Made by a program: the position numbers and the translations under genes. Shown here one piece after another: positions 34,511-43,198 of a DNA stretch of 64,000 bases. Position 1 is the stretch's first letter. The number at the start of each line of letters is the position of its first letter. The stretch lies in assembly GCF_018847975.1 (NCBI RefSeq), contig NZ_CP072597.1, positions 4,627,001-4,691,000 on the forward strand, written 5' to 3'. The notes below the pieces were generated by a model. That model was given only the letters and a program-made list of their open reading frames with translations, was not told where the DNA came from and did not search any database. The DNA comes from Lysobacter sp. K5869 (lineage in GTDB: Bacteria; Pseudomonadota; Gammaproteobacteria; Xanthomonadales; Xanthomonadaceae).

Positions 34511-34864
34511 CCATGCACCGCGGCCGCTATCGGCCTTGCGCGCGTCACGCTTCGCGGCGCGACTTCAGCGCGCGCTAAGCCCGCGCGGAGAAGCGCCTCA
34601 TCGCGCAAACCCTTATCCGCATCTCCATCACGCTTCGCCGTTGACGTTCATTCTCTTCACGATTCCCGCGCGATTTCGCGGATGTCTTGAATCCACAAGA
34701 ACGTCTCATTTCATGGGTAGGGGCCGCTCGACAAGGCGGCGTTCTAGTCAGTGCGGCATGTGGGCACACCCCTTGCACAAGCAAGTGCGCGAACCAACGA
34801 CCTGCCAGTACCGCCGCATCCACGGATCGCATCCCTCCCTATTCGTTCGAAGGAGTTTTCGGAT
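34511..34864. promoter_or_regulatory. Upstream region of alpha-lytic protease 1
   Basis: About 350 bases without a gene, less GC-rich than the flanks, presumably carrying the promoter. The last 25 bases (CGAAGGAGTTTTCGGATATG) closely match the leader of the second alpha-lytic protease (CAAGGAGTTTCCGGAAATG at 38861-38879), so the ribosome site was copied with the gene. Confidence 0.5.
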
Positions 34865-36085
34865 ATGCGCAAGTTCAGCACGTCGGTTCTCGCCCTCGCC
34901 GTCGCCATGGTCGCCTCCGGCTCGGCCCTCGCCGCCGACGACCTCGCCCCCGCGTTGAAGACGGCCATGCAGCGCGACCTGGGCCTCAACGACACTCAGC
35001 TCGCCCAATACCTCAAGCTCGAAAGCCTCGCCGCGAAGCAGGAACAGACCCTGCAGACCCAACTCGGCCGCAACTTCGCCGGCGCGTGGCTGGAGCGCAA
35101 GGCCGACGGTTCCTACGCCCTGGTCGCCGCCAGCACCGCGATCGCCAACACCGCCGCCAAGGCCGTACCGGGCGTGGAAACCCGCCGCGTGCGCAACAGC
35201 CTCGCCTCGCTCAACGCCGCCAAGGGCCAGCTCGACGGCCTGCTCGCGCGCAACGGCAAGGCGCCGAAGGGCGTGTACAGCTGGTCGGTGGATCTGCCGA
35301 GCAACAGCGTCGTCGTCGGCGTCGCGCCGGGCGCGGAAGAGGCCGGCGTCGACTTCGTCGCGCGCAGCGGCCTGGACGCCAGCGCCGTGCGCTTCGAAAC
35401 CATGAAGGACGTCCCGCAGCGCCGCATCGCCGTGCAAGGCGGCCGCGGCATGCTGCGCGATCCGGGCGACGGCTACCTGTACGCCTGCTCGGTCGGCTTC
35501 ACCGTCACCAAGGGCAGCACCCCGGGCTACGCCACCGCCGGCCATTGCGGCACCGTCGGCGAGATCGTCTATCAGGAAGTGAGCCAGTGGAACCCGGGCG
35601 TGCGCGTCGGCAGCTTCGCCGCCTCGACCATGCCCAGCGGCACCGCCACCGGCCCCGACCGCGGCTGGGTCAAGGTCGACACCACCCACACCCTGTCGCC
35701 GAGCGTGTACGGCTACGGCAGCGGCGACGTCACCGTGCGCGGCAGCAGCGAAGCCGCCGTCGGCGCCGCGCTGTGCCGCTCCGGCCGCACCTCCGGCTGG
35801 CATTGCGGCGCCATCCGCAGCAAGAACGTCACGGTTTCGTACCAGGACGACAACGGCAACCCCGACGGCACCGTCACCGGCCTGACCCGCACCAGCGCCT
35901 GCGCCGAAGGCGGCGACTCCGGCGGTTCGTTCATCACCGGCGCCGGCCAAGCGCAGGGCGTGCTGTCGGGCGGCAGCGGCAGCTGCTCGGGCAGCCAGGG
36001 CAACAACGGCGGCGGCAACAGCTACTACACGCCGATCAACTCGATCCTCAGCACGTATGGCCTGACGCTGCGCACCAGCCCGTAA
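34865..36085 (+). CDS. Alpha-lytic protease precursor 1
   Basis: 406 residues: signal peptide (to about Ala24), a long pro-region about 25-190 with the alpha-lytic prodomain pattern (AMQRDLGLNDTQLAQYL, FAGAWLE), and a chymotrypsin-fold domain. Triad: His227 (TAGHCGT), Asp265 (PDRGWV), Ser352 (GGDSGGS). In this family the pro-region acts as a folding catalyst and is then cut off. CRSGRTSGWHCG and AVGAALCRSG parallel Lysobacter enzymogenes alpha-lytic protease. Secreted bacteriolytic protease. A terminator follows at 36109. Confidence 0.95.
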   Translation: MRKFSTSVLALAVAMVASGSALAADDLAPALKTAMQRDLGLNDTQLAQYLKLESLAAKQEQTLQTQLGRNFAGAWLERKADGSYALVAASTAIANTAAKAVPGVETRRVRNSLASLNAAKGQLDGLLARNGKAPKGVYSWSVDLPSNSVVVGVAPGAEEAGVDFVARSGLDASAVRFETMKDVPQRRIAVQGGRGMLRDPGDGYLYACSVGFTVTKGSTPGYATAGHCGTVGEIVYQEVSQWNPGVRVGSFAASTMPSGTATGPDRGWVKVDTTHTLSPSVYGYGSGDVTVRGSSEAAVGAALCRSGRTSGWHCGAIRSKNVTVSYQDDNGNPDGTVTGLTRTSACAEGGDSGGSFITGAGQAQGVLSGGSGSCSGSQGNNGGGNSYYTPINSILSTYGLTLRTSP

Positions 36086-36108
36086 TTTCGCAACCGAACC
36101 TCCCCCTG

Positions 36109-36138
36109 AGCGCCCCGCTTCTGCGGGGCGCTTTTTTT
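36109..36138 (+). terminator. Rho-independent terminator
   Basis: AGCGCCCCG / CGGGGCGCT stem with CTTCTG loop and a run of seven T. Confidence 0.95.
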
Positions 36139-36328
36139 CGCAGCTCCCGAGCAGTCGCGCAGAAGCGGCTCAAACTGCGGCGATACGTCGCGGATGGATC
36201 GCACGCTTTCGAACTTTCGCGGGACGATCGAGGTGACGCCACAAGCCCGCCATTGCAAGATGCATCGCGCGGGACGCAACGCAACCGCGCGAGCATGAGC
36301 AAGATGCCCCTCACATGGAGAAAGTGAA

Positions 36329-37141
36329 ATGTGGCGAAATCTATTATTTGCGGCGACGATAGGCGCCATGGGCGCGACCGCCCCAGCGCAGGCGCAACTC
36401 AAGACCCCGACGCCCGATACCCAGCGTCAACAAGCACAACAGTATCAACAAGAGCGCCTGCAAGCGCTGACCCGTCGCGGGCGCCTCGACGCGTATCGGC
36501 AATTGATCGGAGTCGACAAAGCAGCCGCCGCCAACAGCGCCGCGTCGCGCAATGCCGCCATCGATTTGGCCGCGCTGGGATTCACGCCGTCCGAGGTGAA
36601 CGCGTTGCGCCGACACGGCACCGACTTGTTCGATCTAGTCCTTCGGTTCTTTGAAGGAATCGACACCAGCCCGTCCGAACAGATGCTTCTGGCCGACACC
36701 GTCGTCGTCGCCACGGCCGCGCAAGCGCGGACCGGCCAGGCCCGACTCGATGGCTTCCTCTCGGAAATCCCCTTCACGGTCGTGAAATCCCTGAAAGGAA
36801 CGCGCGCCGCCGGCGACGTGATCCTGGTTCCGCGAAGCTCCGGCCCCCTGGGCAACGGCCTGGAGCGGATCGACTTCTCCGAGATACGGTTCGCGCCCGG
36901 GAAGACGTATCTGCTGGTGCTTTCCAAGAACTGGTACGAGCAGTACGTAGCCCTGCAGAAAAAACAGCCGGAAAGCCATTTCAGCGCGCTGCCGTATCTG
37001 GCCTATGAGGTGTCCAAGACCGGCGCGTTGCTTCCCGGCCCCGGCCCGGCGTTGTCCGGCATCGCGCCCAAAGACCTCAAGTCGATCGAGGCCGATTTGA
37101 ACCAGTCCAAGGCCGCCCTCCAGGCAGGAGGCGCGCGATGA
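36329..37141 (+). CDS. Secreted protein translationally coupled to a metalloprotease
   Basis: 270 residues with signal peptide ending PAQAQ (residue 22). A Gln-rich segment (TQRQQAQQYQQERLQ) leads into a helical part, then a beta domain: MLLADTVVVATAAQ, IPFTVVKSLKGTRAAGDVIL, FAPGKTYLLVLSKN. The latter resembles domains that report on secreted-protein maturation but I cannot name a family. Its stop overlaps the next ATG (ATGA), so the two proteins are made together. It might assist or inhibit the metalloprotease. Confidence 0.75.
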   Translation: MWRNLLFAATIGAMGATAPAQAQLKTPTPDTQRQQAQQYQQERLQALTRRGRLDAYRQLIGVDKAAAANSAASRNAAIDLAALGFTPSEVNALRRHGTDLFDLVLRFFEGIDTSPSEQMLLADTVVVATAAQARTGQARLDGFLSEIPFTVVKSLKGTRAAGDVILVPRSSGPLGNGLERIDFSEIRFAPGKTYLLVLSKNWYEQYVALQKKQPESHFSALPYLAYEVSKTGALLPGPGPALSGIAPKDLKSIEADLNQSKAALQAGGAR

Positions 37142-38145
37142 AATCCGGTCTCCTGCGAATCGCATTGGCGACGGCGATCGCCGCATCCACGGGAGTCGCG
37201 AGCGCCACGCCGCCGGTCATCTACGGAAAATACGGCACGCGCTCGATCACCGTGGGCTTTCACAACTCCATTCCGACCGACTGCATCAGCTCGACCATCG
37301 TCGCCGCCAACGCCTGGAACATGGTCTACGCGGACTTCGACTTCAAACTCAATACCGCGTCGTTTCAACCCAGGTTCGAGGAACAAACGCCCACGTTCGA
37401 CGACCAGAACGTGACGGTTCAAGACGGCACGCCGCAAAACCCCAACGCCATCATGACGACGAGGGTGAGGGTCAACACCTCGACGAAACTCATCGAGAAC
37501 ACGGACATCACGGTCGACAAACGCCGGATCAACCAAACCGGCAGCTCGCCGGTCGCCAAGCTCAGCTGCACAGGCTTGAACCCCACGCCTGCGGACCAAC
37601 TGGATTTCGAGTCGTCCATCCTGCATGAGTTGGGCCACGTGACAGGGCTCGAGGACGTCGGGGACGACGCGTCTTGCGCCCTGTATTACAGCTTGCCGCT
37701 GGGAATCCAGCGCCGCGCGCTGTGCGCCGACGAGAAACAAGCGCACATCGCCAACTACGGGAAGCGATTCCAGATCCTGTCGCTGGCGAACGTGGCCGGA
37801 CCGCAAGGCGTGGACATTCCCGCTCGAGTCTTCTACGACGGAACGCCGAAGTTTCCGGTGCAACGCAAGACTAAGATCGTCGAATGCGCCAGCGGCTGGT
37901 CGTGCAGCGACTACAACGGCACCTATTCGTCCGCCGCGCCGTCCCCGTTGACGTTCAACTTCAAATGCACGCCCTCCTCGCCGATGGCGACGGCGACCTT
38001 CCGGTGGCGGACCACATTGACCGACGCGAACGGCGTGATCACCAACGCGGTCGACCACACCAGCACCTGCACGAAGCCGGCGACCGCTAAGGCCGGAAGC
38101 GCGCACGAACTCGGCGGGGTCAATCGGATCGTCATAACCCCCTGA
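37138..38145 (+). CDS. Secreted metzincin-like zinc protease (HExxHxxGxxD)
   Basis: 335 residues, signal peptide to about residue 23. Residues 163-173 read HELGHVTGLED: His163, His167 and Asp173 would bind zinc with Glu164 as base. Asp as third ligand recalls snapalysin-type metzincins, where most matrixin-like enzymes have His. The C-terminal half (about 225-335) is a beta domain with three Cys pairs (CASGWSC, FKC, STC). Coupled by ATGA overlap to the upstream secreted protein. A terminator follows. Confidence 0.8.
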   Translation: MKSGLLRIALATAIAASTGVASATPPVIYGKYGTRSITVGFHNSIPTDCISSTIVAANAWNMVYADFDFKLNTASFQPRFEEQTPTFDDQNVTVQDGTPQNPNAIMTTRVRVNTSTKLIENTDITVDKRRINQTGSSPVAKLSCTGLNPTPADQLDFESSILHELGHVTGLEDVGDDASCALYYSLPLGIQRRALCADEKQAHIANYGKRFQILSLANVAGPQGVDIPARVFYDGTPKFPVQRKTKIVECASGWSCSDYNGTYSSAAPSPLTFNFKCTPSSPMATATFRWRTTLTDANGVITNAVDHTSTCTKPATAKAGSAHELGGVNRIVITP

Positions 38146-38164
38146 GCGGCCGCGACACTCCGAG

Positions 38165-38192
38165 CGCCCCGGCTTGCCGGGGCGTTTTTTTT
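38165..38192 (+). terminator. Rho-independent terminator
   Basis: CGCCCCGG(C) / CCGGGGCG stem followed by eight T. Confidence 0.95.
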
Positions 38193-38297
38193 CGTCGCCG
38201 CAATTCGCGTGCAAGCCGCATCGATGGTTGCGCGGGCAATCCAAGCGCAGTGCGGCGGCATTCGCGTAGAGCGAACGTTTCGTCGCTGCCGCACCGT

Positions 38298-38614
38298 CGC
38301 GGTCGCGACTCGCGTCGCTCCTACCGTCGAACCTCGCAACTCACCCGAAGCCCCTGTAGGAGCGACGCAAGTCGCGACCGCGCCGCCTCACGCTCGCGCC
38401 GAAACTCCGACGCAGTCGCATTGCCGCGGTCGCGGCTCACGCCGCTCCTACCGTCGGACCTCGCAACTCACCCGAAGCCCTGTAGGAGCGACGCAAGTCG
38501 CGACCGCGCCGCCTCACGCTCGCGCCGAAACCCCGACGCAGTCGCATTGCCGCGGTCGCGGCTCACGCCGCTCCTACACCCGGCGCCCCGTGTAGGAGCG
38601 GCGTAAGCCGCGAC
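38298..38614. repeat. Tandem array of inverted GTAGGAGCG repeats, 126-bp period
   Basis: CTGTAGGAGCGACGCAAGTC starts at 38354 and again at 38480, exactly 126 bases apart, each followed by the opposite arm (GCGGCTCACGCCGCTCCTAC). The intervening CCTCACGCTCGCGCCGAAA and CCTCGCAACTCACCCGAAGC are near-identical between copies. Partial units flank at 38298-38353 and 38590-38614. This is a tandem expansion of the inverted pair seen singly elsewhere. Confidence 0.9.
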
Positions 38615-38876
38615 CCGTCCCCCACAACCCCAATCGCACAAACCATTCATCTACCCAAACCGAACTTCCGCACACACAAACCGCGACACAAATCGCAAAC
38701 AAACCGTGCCCCAAAACCCACCCAGAGGTAGGGACCCCCAAATCCGTCCCCGTTGTAACCATTACGGCAAGCCAAAACGCTCCCCCAACGCCAGCCGACC
38801 CCAGCCCCCGCCGACTGATGCCGCGCCCGACCTGCCGTCTTTGCACTTCCCTTCTTTGCCCAAGGAGTTTCCGGAA
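38615..38876. other. Upstream region of alpha-lytic protease 2
   Basis: A/C-rich spacer, unusual for this genome (ACACACAAACCGCGACACAA), with the conserved ribosome site CAAGGAGTTTCCGGAA at its end. Promoter elements could not be assigned. Confidence 0.4.
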
Positions 38877-40091
38877 ATGCGCAAAATCCGTCTCTCGGTC
38901 CTCACCGCCGCCCTCGCCCTGACCGCCTCCGGCGCTGCCCTCGCCGCCGACGACCTGTCGCCCGGCCTGCAAGCCGCCCTGCAGCGCGACCTCGGCCTGT
39001 CCGGCAAGGAACTGGCCCAATACCTGAAGGCCGAGCGCCTCGCCGCCTCGCAAGAAAAGACCGTCGAACAGCAACTCGGCCGCCACTTCGCCGGCGCCTG
39101 GCTCGAACGCAAGGCCGACGGCTCGTTCGGCTTCGTCGCCGCCACCACCTCGATCAAGGCCGGCAAGAACGCCGCCGGCGTCGAAACCCGCCAAGCCCGC
39201 CACAGCCTGAGCGCGCTCAACGCCGCCAAGGGCCAACTCGACAGCCAACTCGCGCGCAACGGCAAGGCGCCCAAGGGCGTCTACAGCTGGGCCGTCGACC
39301 TGCCGAGCAACAGCGTGATCGTCGGCGTCGCCCCCGGCGCCGAAGACGCCGCCGTCGACTTCGTCGCCCGCAGCGGCCTGGACAGCACCGCGGTGCGCTT
39401 CGAAACCCTCGCCGAAGCCCCGCAACGCCGCCTCGCCATCCAAGGCGGCCGCGGCTACCTGCGCGACCCGGGCGACGGCTACCTCTACGCCTGCTCGGTC
39501 GGCTTCTCCGTCACCAAGGGCACCACCGCCGGCTTCGCCACCGCCGGCCACTGCGGCACCGCCGGCGAAGTGGTCTACAACGAAGACTCGCAGTGGGTGC
39601 CCGGCGTACGCCTGGGCAGCTTCGCCGCCTCGACCATGCCCGACAACAACCAGACCGGCCCCGACCGCGGCTGGGTGCAAGTCGACAGCACCCACACCCT
39701 GTCCGCCAGCGTCTACGGCTACGGCAGCGGCGACGTCACCGTGAAAGGCAGCACCGAAGGCGCCGTCGGCGCCGCCCTGTGCCGCTCCGGCCGCACCAGC
39801 GGCTGGCGCTGCGGCGCGATCCGCAGCAAGAACGTCACCGTGTCGTACGTGGACGACGCCGGCGCGCCGGACGGCACAGTCACTGGGCTGACGCAGACCA
39901 CCGCGTGCTCGGAAGGCGGCGACTCGGGTGGATCGTTCATTACCAGCGTTGGGCAAGCGCAGGGTGTGCTTTCCGGTGGTAGCGGTAGCTGCAAGGGCAA
40001 GCAGGGGCGGACGGGGGGCGGTAACAGCTACTACACGCCGATCAATTCGATTTTGACGGCGTATTCGTTGACGTTGCGGACTAGTCCGTAA
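38877..40091 (+). CDS. Alpha-lytic protease precursor 2
   Basis: 404 residues, paralog of the 34865-36085 protein. Signal to about Ala24, prodomain (QRDLGLSGKELAQYLK), mature domain with His225 (TAGHCGT), Asp263 (PDRGWV) and Ser350 (GGDSGGS). The two proteins match along the whole length, including GVYSWAVDLPSNS and RDPGDGYLYACSVGF. From about 39880 onward the codon choice changes abruptly from nearly all G/C third positions to mixed (GTTGGGCAAGCGCAGGGTGT), without breaking the protein. Secreted. Terminator at 40107. Confidence 0.95.
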   Translation: MRKIRLSVLTAALALTASGAALAADDLSPGLQAALQRDLGLSGKELAQYLKAERLAASQEKTVEQQLGRHFAGAWLERKADGSFGFVAATTSIKAGKNAAGVETRQARHSLSALNAAKGQLDSQLARNGKAPKGVYSWAVDLPSNSVIVGVAPGAEDAAVDFVARSGLDSTAVRFETLAEAPQRRLAIQGGRGYLRDPGDGYLYACSVGFSVTKGTTAGFATAGHCGTAGEVVYNEDSQWVPGVRLGSFAASTMPDNNQTGPDRGWVQVDSTHTLSASVYGYGSGDVTVKGSTEGAVGAALCRSGRTSGWRCGAIRSKNVTVSYVDDAGAPDGTVTGLTQTTACSEGGDSGGSFITSVGQAQGVLSGGSGSCKGKQGRTGGGNSYYTPINSILTAYSLTLRTSP

Positions 40092-40106
40092 GCCAGAGGC
40101 CTAATA

Positions 40107-40133
40107 AAAACGCCCCGATAGTCGGGGCGTTTT
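40107..40133 (+). terminator. Rho-independent terminator
   Basis: AAAACGCCCCGA / TCGGGGCGTTTT stem with a TAG loop; A-run and T-run make it usable from both sides. Confidence 0.95.
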
Positions 40134-40180
40134 CTGGAAACACTCGTAACCAGAAGGTTTAAGGAATTGTGCGCTCACGT

Positions 40181-40849
40181 CTAACGCTTGAACTGCTTGG
40201 CTCGTCGTCGCTTGCTTGATGCCCCATTCGTTTCATCATGACTGCAACCCCCGCCCCTCCAAGGCATCTCCCCTAGCCAACGAGGAATTACCTCTTCAGC
40301 GGTCTTCAATCGCTCCTGCCTAACTAGCAAGTGCCCGGTGACTACCATCCCGGCAAACAAATATGTCCACTCCACCCACCCGCTCTCTACGTGTCCGGCG
40401 AGCACAAGCCAGAGCCCGGTTAGCGTGACGGCAGCCGAAAAAAAGTATCCAGCTAGGCTCCATCGATAGTCACGCACTCGCTTCACTTTTAGGAAATGAC
40501 TCGCGTCGCGCCAGAACAAACAGCCTGATGTATCGTCCCAGTCGATCAAGGGCCAGACTTCGGACACCTCGATGAGCGCACGCCCAGCCTGAGGCCGCTC
40601 TATCAAATAACGCAGAATTGAGACCGGCAGATATTCACGAAACAGGTGTTTTACGGCAACCTGAAGCCAGAGATTGTCAGACTGATCACGCTTGGCCCAC
40701 AGATCGAGGAAATCCTTGCGATCCTGACTTCTCGACCGCTGCAGACTGAAAAGCCCTTTTATGATCCAGGGCAGCAATACAAACGCCGAGAGCGGCATCA
40801 GCCATGGCGACCCCACATATTTCGGCCAAAGCTCGATCAACTTGTCCAA
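40181..40849 (-). CDS. Membrane protein, unknown
   Basis: 222 residues, apparently from a TTG start behind AAGGGATGG. One N-terminal hydrophobic segment (SPWLMPLSAFVLLPWIIKGL) and two more at about 132-175 (YFFSAAVTLTGLWLVLAGHV, WTYLFAGMVVTGHLLV) leave a cytosolic middle part (FLDLWAKRDQSDNLWLQVAV) that is helical. The C-terminus is basic (SSKRRRAKQFKR). Codon use is far less GC-rich than in the adjacent protease gene. No family recognised; it marks the left edge of the accessory region. Confidence 0.6.
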   Translation of the reverse strand: MDKLIELWPKYVGSPWLMPLSAFVLLPWIIKGLFSLQRSRSQDRKDFLDLWAKRDQSDNLWLQVAVKHLFREYLPVSILRYLIERPQAGRALIEVSEVWPLIDWDDTSGCLFWRDASHFLKVKRVRDYRWSLAGYFFSAAVTLTGLWLVLAGHVESGWVEWTYLFAGMVVTGHLLVRQERLKTAEEVIPRWLGEMPWRGGGCSHDETNGASSKRRRAKQFKR

Positions 40850-41061
40850 ACGACCATCCCTTTTTTATGTTAAAAGAGTGAGTGTGCAATCGTGTCCTCA
40901 CGGCTTTAGTTACCACTTTTCATGGGACAGACGAGCTCGGATACGAAATGCCGCAGCCAAATTCCCGAGGCGCGACCCACCTAATCTTCTGTAGCACTTT
41001 CATTCTTTACACCCTCTCGCAGAGCCTTATAAAACCTAATTGGTTCGCACGGCGAAAGAAC

Positions 41062-41090
41062 AAAGAAAGCGCCCCCAACAAGGGCGCCTT
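41062..41090 (-). terminator. Terminator of the two-gene membrane module
   Basis: On the minus strand GGCGCCC TTGTTG GGGGCGC is followed by TTTCTTTG, just after the 41104 stop codon. Confidence 0.8.
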
Positions 41091-41103
41091 CTGTTTCGAT
41101 TTA

Positions 41104-41550
41104 TTATTTCGAAGCAACCTTCCCTCCACCTTTCTCGGCAAGAAGTGTCTGCAAATCATCAGCCGCCGATTTAATTGCCAGGGCATTCGCATCAACCGGC
41201 ATTGACGGCGCAATTTTGTTCTTCACCACAATTATTTCGTCGACATTAGCCTTAATCCGTCCCAGATTGGAACTTATCAGCCCGGCTTCGGACGTTGTGA
41301 ACATGGCCGCCCTTGCACTTGATGAATCAGCTTGAATAGTAGGCGCGAGTTTCCCTAAAGCGAAAATTCCGCCACTTTGAAAGACCAGACCAGCTATAAG
41401 CACCGTCAATGATGCGTATCCTTTCGAGCGACTGTTACCTGCGCTCCGAGCAGCCGATACCTTGTCTATCGCGATCTGAAGCAAAGCATTGGCTTCACCA
41501 AATACCCGACTCGAAGTCCTGTCCAAACCGCCAGCACCTGCTCCGTCCAT
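41104..41550 (-). CDS. Single-pass membrane protein, second gene of unknown module
   Basis: 148 residues from the ATG one base after the stop of the upstream gene, preceded by AAGGGGGG. A transmembrane segment at about 46-66 (ASLTVLIAGLVFQSGGIFAL) separates a helical N-terminal part from a C-terminal part (SSNLGRIKANVDEIIVVKNK) that looks like a coiled coil outside the membrane. No family recognised. Tight coupling to the 247-residue protein argues that they form a complex. Confidence 0.65.
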   Translation of the reverse strand: MDGAGAGGLDRTSSRVFGEANALLQIAIDKVSAARSAGNSRSKGYASLTVLIAGLVFQSGGIFALGKLAPTIQADSSSARAAMFTTSEAGLISSNLGRIKANVDEIIVVKNKIAPSMPVDANALAIKSAADDLQTLLAEKGGGKVASK

Positions 41551-41551
41551 T

Positions 41552-42295
41552 TCAGACGCCCCCCTTCGAATTATCATCCGACTCCAAGGCCTTAATTACA
41601 CCTTCATGAGTCATGGCTGCCAACCTCTTGATCTCCGCGGACCGATCGGTAAGCGTTTTTATTCCTTCTAGCACTGTCCCAAGTTGATATCTCTGCGAGA
41701 GTTTTTCGGTCCGATCCTTGCCACTCTCATATATAATTTCATCCCGCTTGTCGTGCGGAATCTGAGCATGCTCGTTTTCTACATGGCTAATATTCTTAAA
41801 GTTTTGCTCAACTTCGAATTGAAATGCGCGATCGAATGTTATTATTGATTTTGCATGAAGCCTGAAACGCTCTTTAAGCTTTACATGAGCTACGTCGTTA
41901 TCGCCAAATGCGGAAACCAGTTCCGCCACCTCTTGCATGCTGGAGCCGGTTTCCTCGATAACTCGACGCTCGACATTCAGAAGGCGCTCATTGGCGTAAT
42001 AATTTTTCTCAATTTCAAAAACGCGCCTCAACTCGCTCAATTGATTTTTTGCGGAATCCAGACTATTCACAACCTCATTTAATTTCTTTTCTTGGTCGCG
42101 AGCCAGAAAAATGTAAGTCAGCACCGCAGGAAGCAGAGTAAATAGCAAATAGGCGAGCGACGTAATGAACACATTCGATTCGCCCACCCCCTGGACCCAT
42201 TTGAGAAAAGTGCCACTCAACGCTGCGGCAAGGCCAATAAAAACGTACTTGACGAGCCCGCTACCACTAGACGCTCCATTCAACTGTGCAGCCAT
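41552..42295 (-). CDS. Two-pass membrane protein with long coiled coil, first gene of unknown module
   Basis: 247 residues after GAGGGGGTGGT. Two transmembrane segments (YVFIGLAAALSGTFL at about 17-31, ITSLAYLLFTLLPAVLTYIF at about 44-63) are followed by a long cytosolic helical region with heptad-like spacing (EKKLNEVVNSLDSAKNQLSE, then EIEKNYYANERLLNVE). Middle part HAKSIITFDRAFQFEVEQNF is conserved-looking but unassigned. The layout suits a membrane-anchored sensor or scaffold. AT-richer than the genome background. Confidence 0.65.
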   Translation of the reverse strand: MAAQLNGASSGSGLVKYVFIGLAAALSGTFLKWVQGVGESNVFITSLAYLLFTLLPAVLTYIFLARDQEKKLNEVVNSLDSAKNQLSELRRVFEIEKNYYANERLLNVERRVIEETGSSMQEVAELVSAFGDNDVAHVKLKERFRLHAKSIITFDRAFQFEVEQNFKNISHVENEHAQIPHDKRDEIIYESGKDRTEKLSQRYQLGTVLEGIKTLTDRSAEIKRLAAMTHEGVIKALESDDNSKGGV

Positions 42296-42333
42296 ACCAC
42301 CCCCTCGGTAGATTGCCTTGGTGAAACAACAAA

Positions 42334-42567
42334 TCAGCGTTTCTCATCCCTAGGCGGACTCGGATCGTTCCCATAACTATCGCTATCCTGAATCCGCCCA
42401 TCCTTCCCATGGATGACAAGCTCCACCTCATCCTTCCGCGCCAAATCCCGCCCCGCCGCTTCGGCATCCACCTTGCGGTCGTGCACGGAACTGGCTCGCT
42501 CGGCGCCTTCGCGCTTGACGGCCCAGCCTTCGGGGTGCGGTACGACGTGAACGTCTTTCTTCGACAT
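42334..42567 (-). CDS. DUF2188-domain protein
   Basis: 77 residues. KKDVHVVPHPEGWAVKREGA then ASSVHDRKVDAEAAGRDLAR, then ELVIHGKDGRIQDSDSYGND is the complete DUF2188 pattern (a small beta-alpha protein that reads like an HxV-W-V repeat). Function unknown in all bacteria. It precedes the membrane pair by 38 bases on the same strand. Confidence 0.85.
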   Translation of the reverse strand: MSKKDVHVVPHPEGWAVKREGAERASSVHDRKVDAEAAGRDLARKDEVELVIHGKDGRIQDSDSYGNDPSPPRDEKR

Positions 42568-43198
42568 GGTCCTTGTCCCAGTAATGGCGCGCGGATCGCG
42601 CGCAAGCCGACGCTAGCAACGCGGCGCGAAGACCACTCGCGGCTTGTGCATTCGACGTGCCTAGCCGCGCCGCGTCTTTCTGAAAACGTGAAATCCGGAC
42701 GCGCGAGGACGCGGGAGCGCTTCGGCGACAGATGCAGAGAGGCGAACGCTTGGCTGGCCCGCGAAGAAACGACGGGGGCCGTCAACTACCCCGCCTCCGA
42801 CATCGCGGCTCGCCCAGCCGCAACCGGGCAACCGTCCGCCTCATCCGCTCAACCCCAGCGCCCACCGTGCCACCCGAGCGCCACACCCACCCACGCCCCA
42901 ACAAAAAACCGCCCGAAGGCGGCTGATCGTTACAACCCGGCGCGAGTGCGGCGTACGCGACCGGATCACTGCGCCAGCGCCGCCGCTTAAAGCGACTTGC
43001 GCCGACCGCGCCGACCTTGCCTTGCGCAACCCGCCCATCCCGCGCTGAGATCGGACACGTTCAAGCAACGCCGCCCCCTTCAAGCAGCGCCGCGGCCTTC
43101 AAGCGCGAACACCATCGAGCCCCGCACCGCGCGCTGTCTCGCTCTCGCCACCGCTCCCGGCCGAACGCCCCACGCCAGCCCGCCACAAACGCAAACCG
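42568..43198. other. Intergenic region with a duplicated gene-end remnant
   Basis: No intact gene. 42885-42995 aligns with 45185-45295: both have CCCACGCCCCAAC, then an A-run, a GCCGCC-CGAA-GGCGGC hairpin, and then a gene end coding AAA-x-A-[EQ] and stop on the minus strand. In the 42.9 kb copy a TAA lies seven codons before the end, so it is a decayed 3' fragment. Confidence 0.5.
42902..42923 (-). terminator. Terminator (minus strand)
   Basis: CCGCC-TTCG-GGCGG followed by TTTTTTG on the minus strand. Confidence 0.75.

Noticed and set aside
38298..38614. CRISPR reading of the 126-bp repeats
   Set aside because: Spacers between repeats are themselves repeated and the unit is an inverted pair; this is a tandem intergenic repeat.
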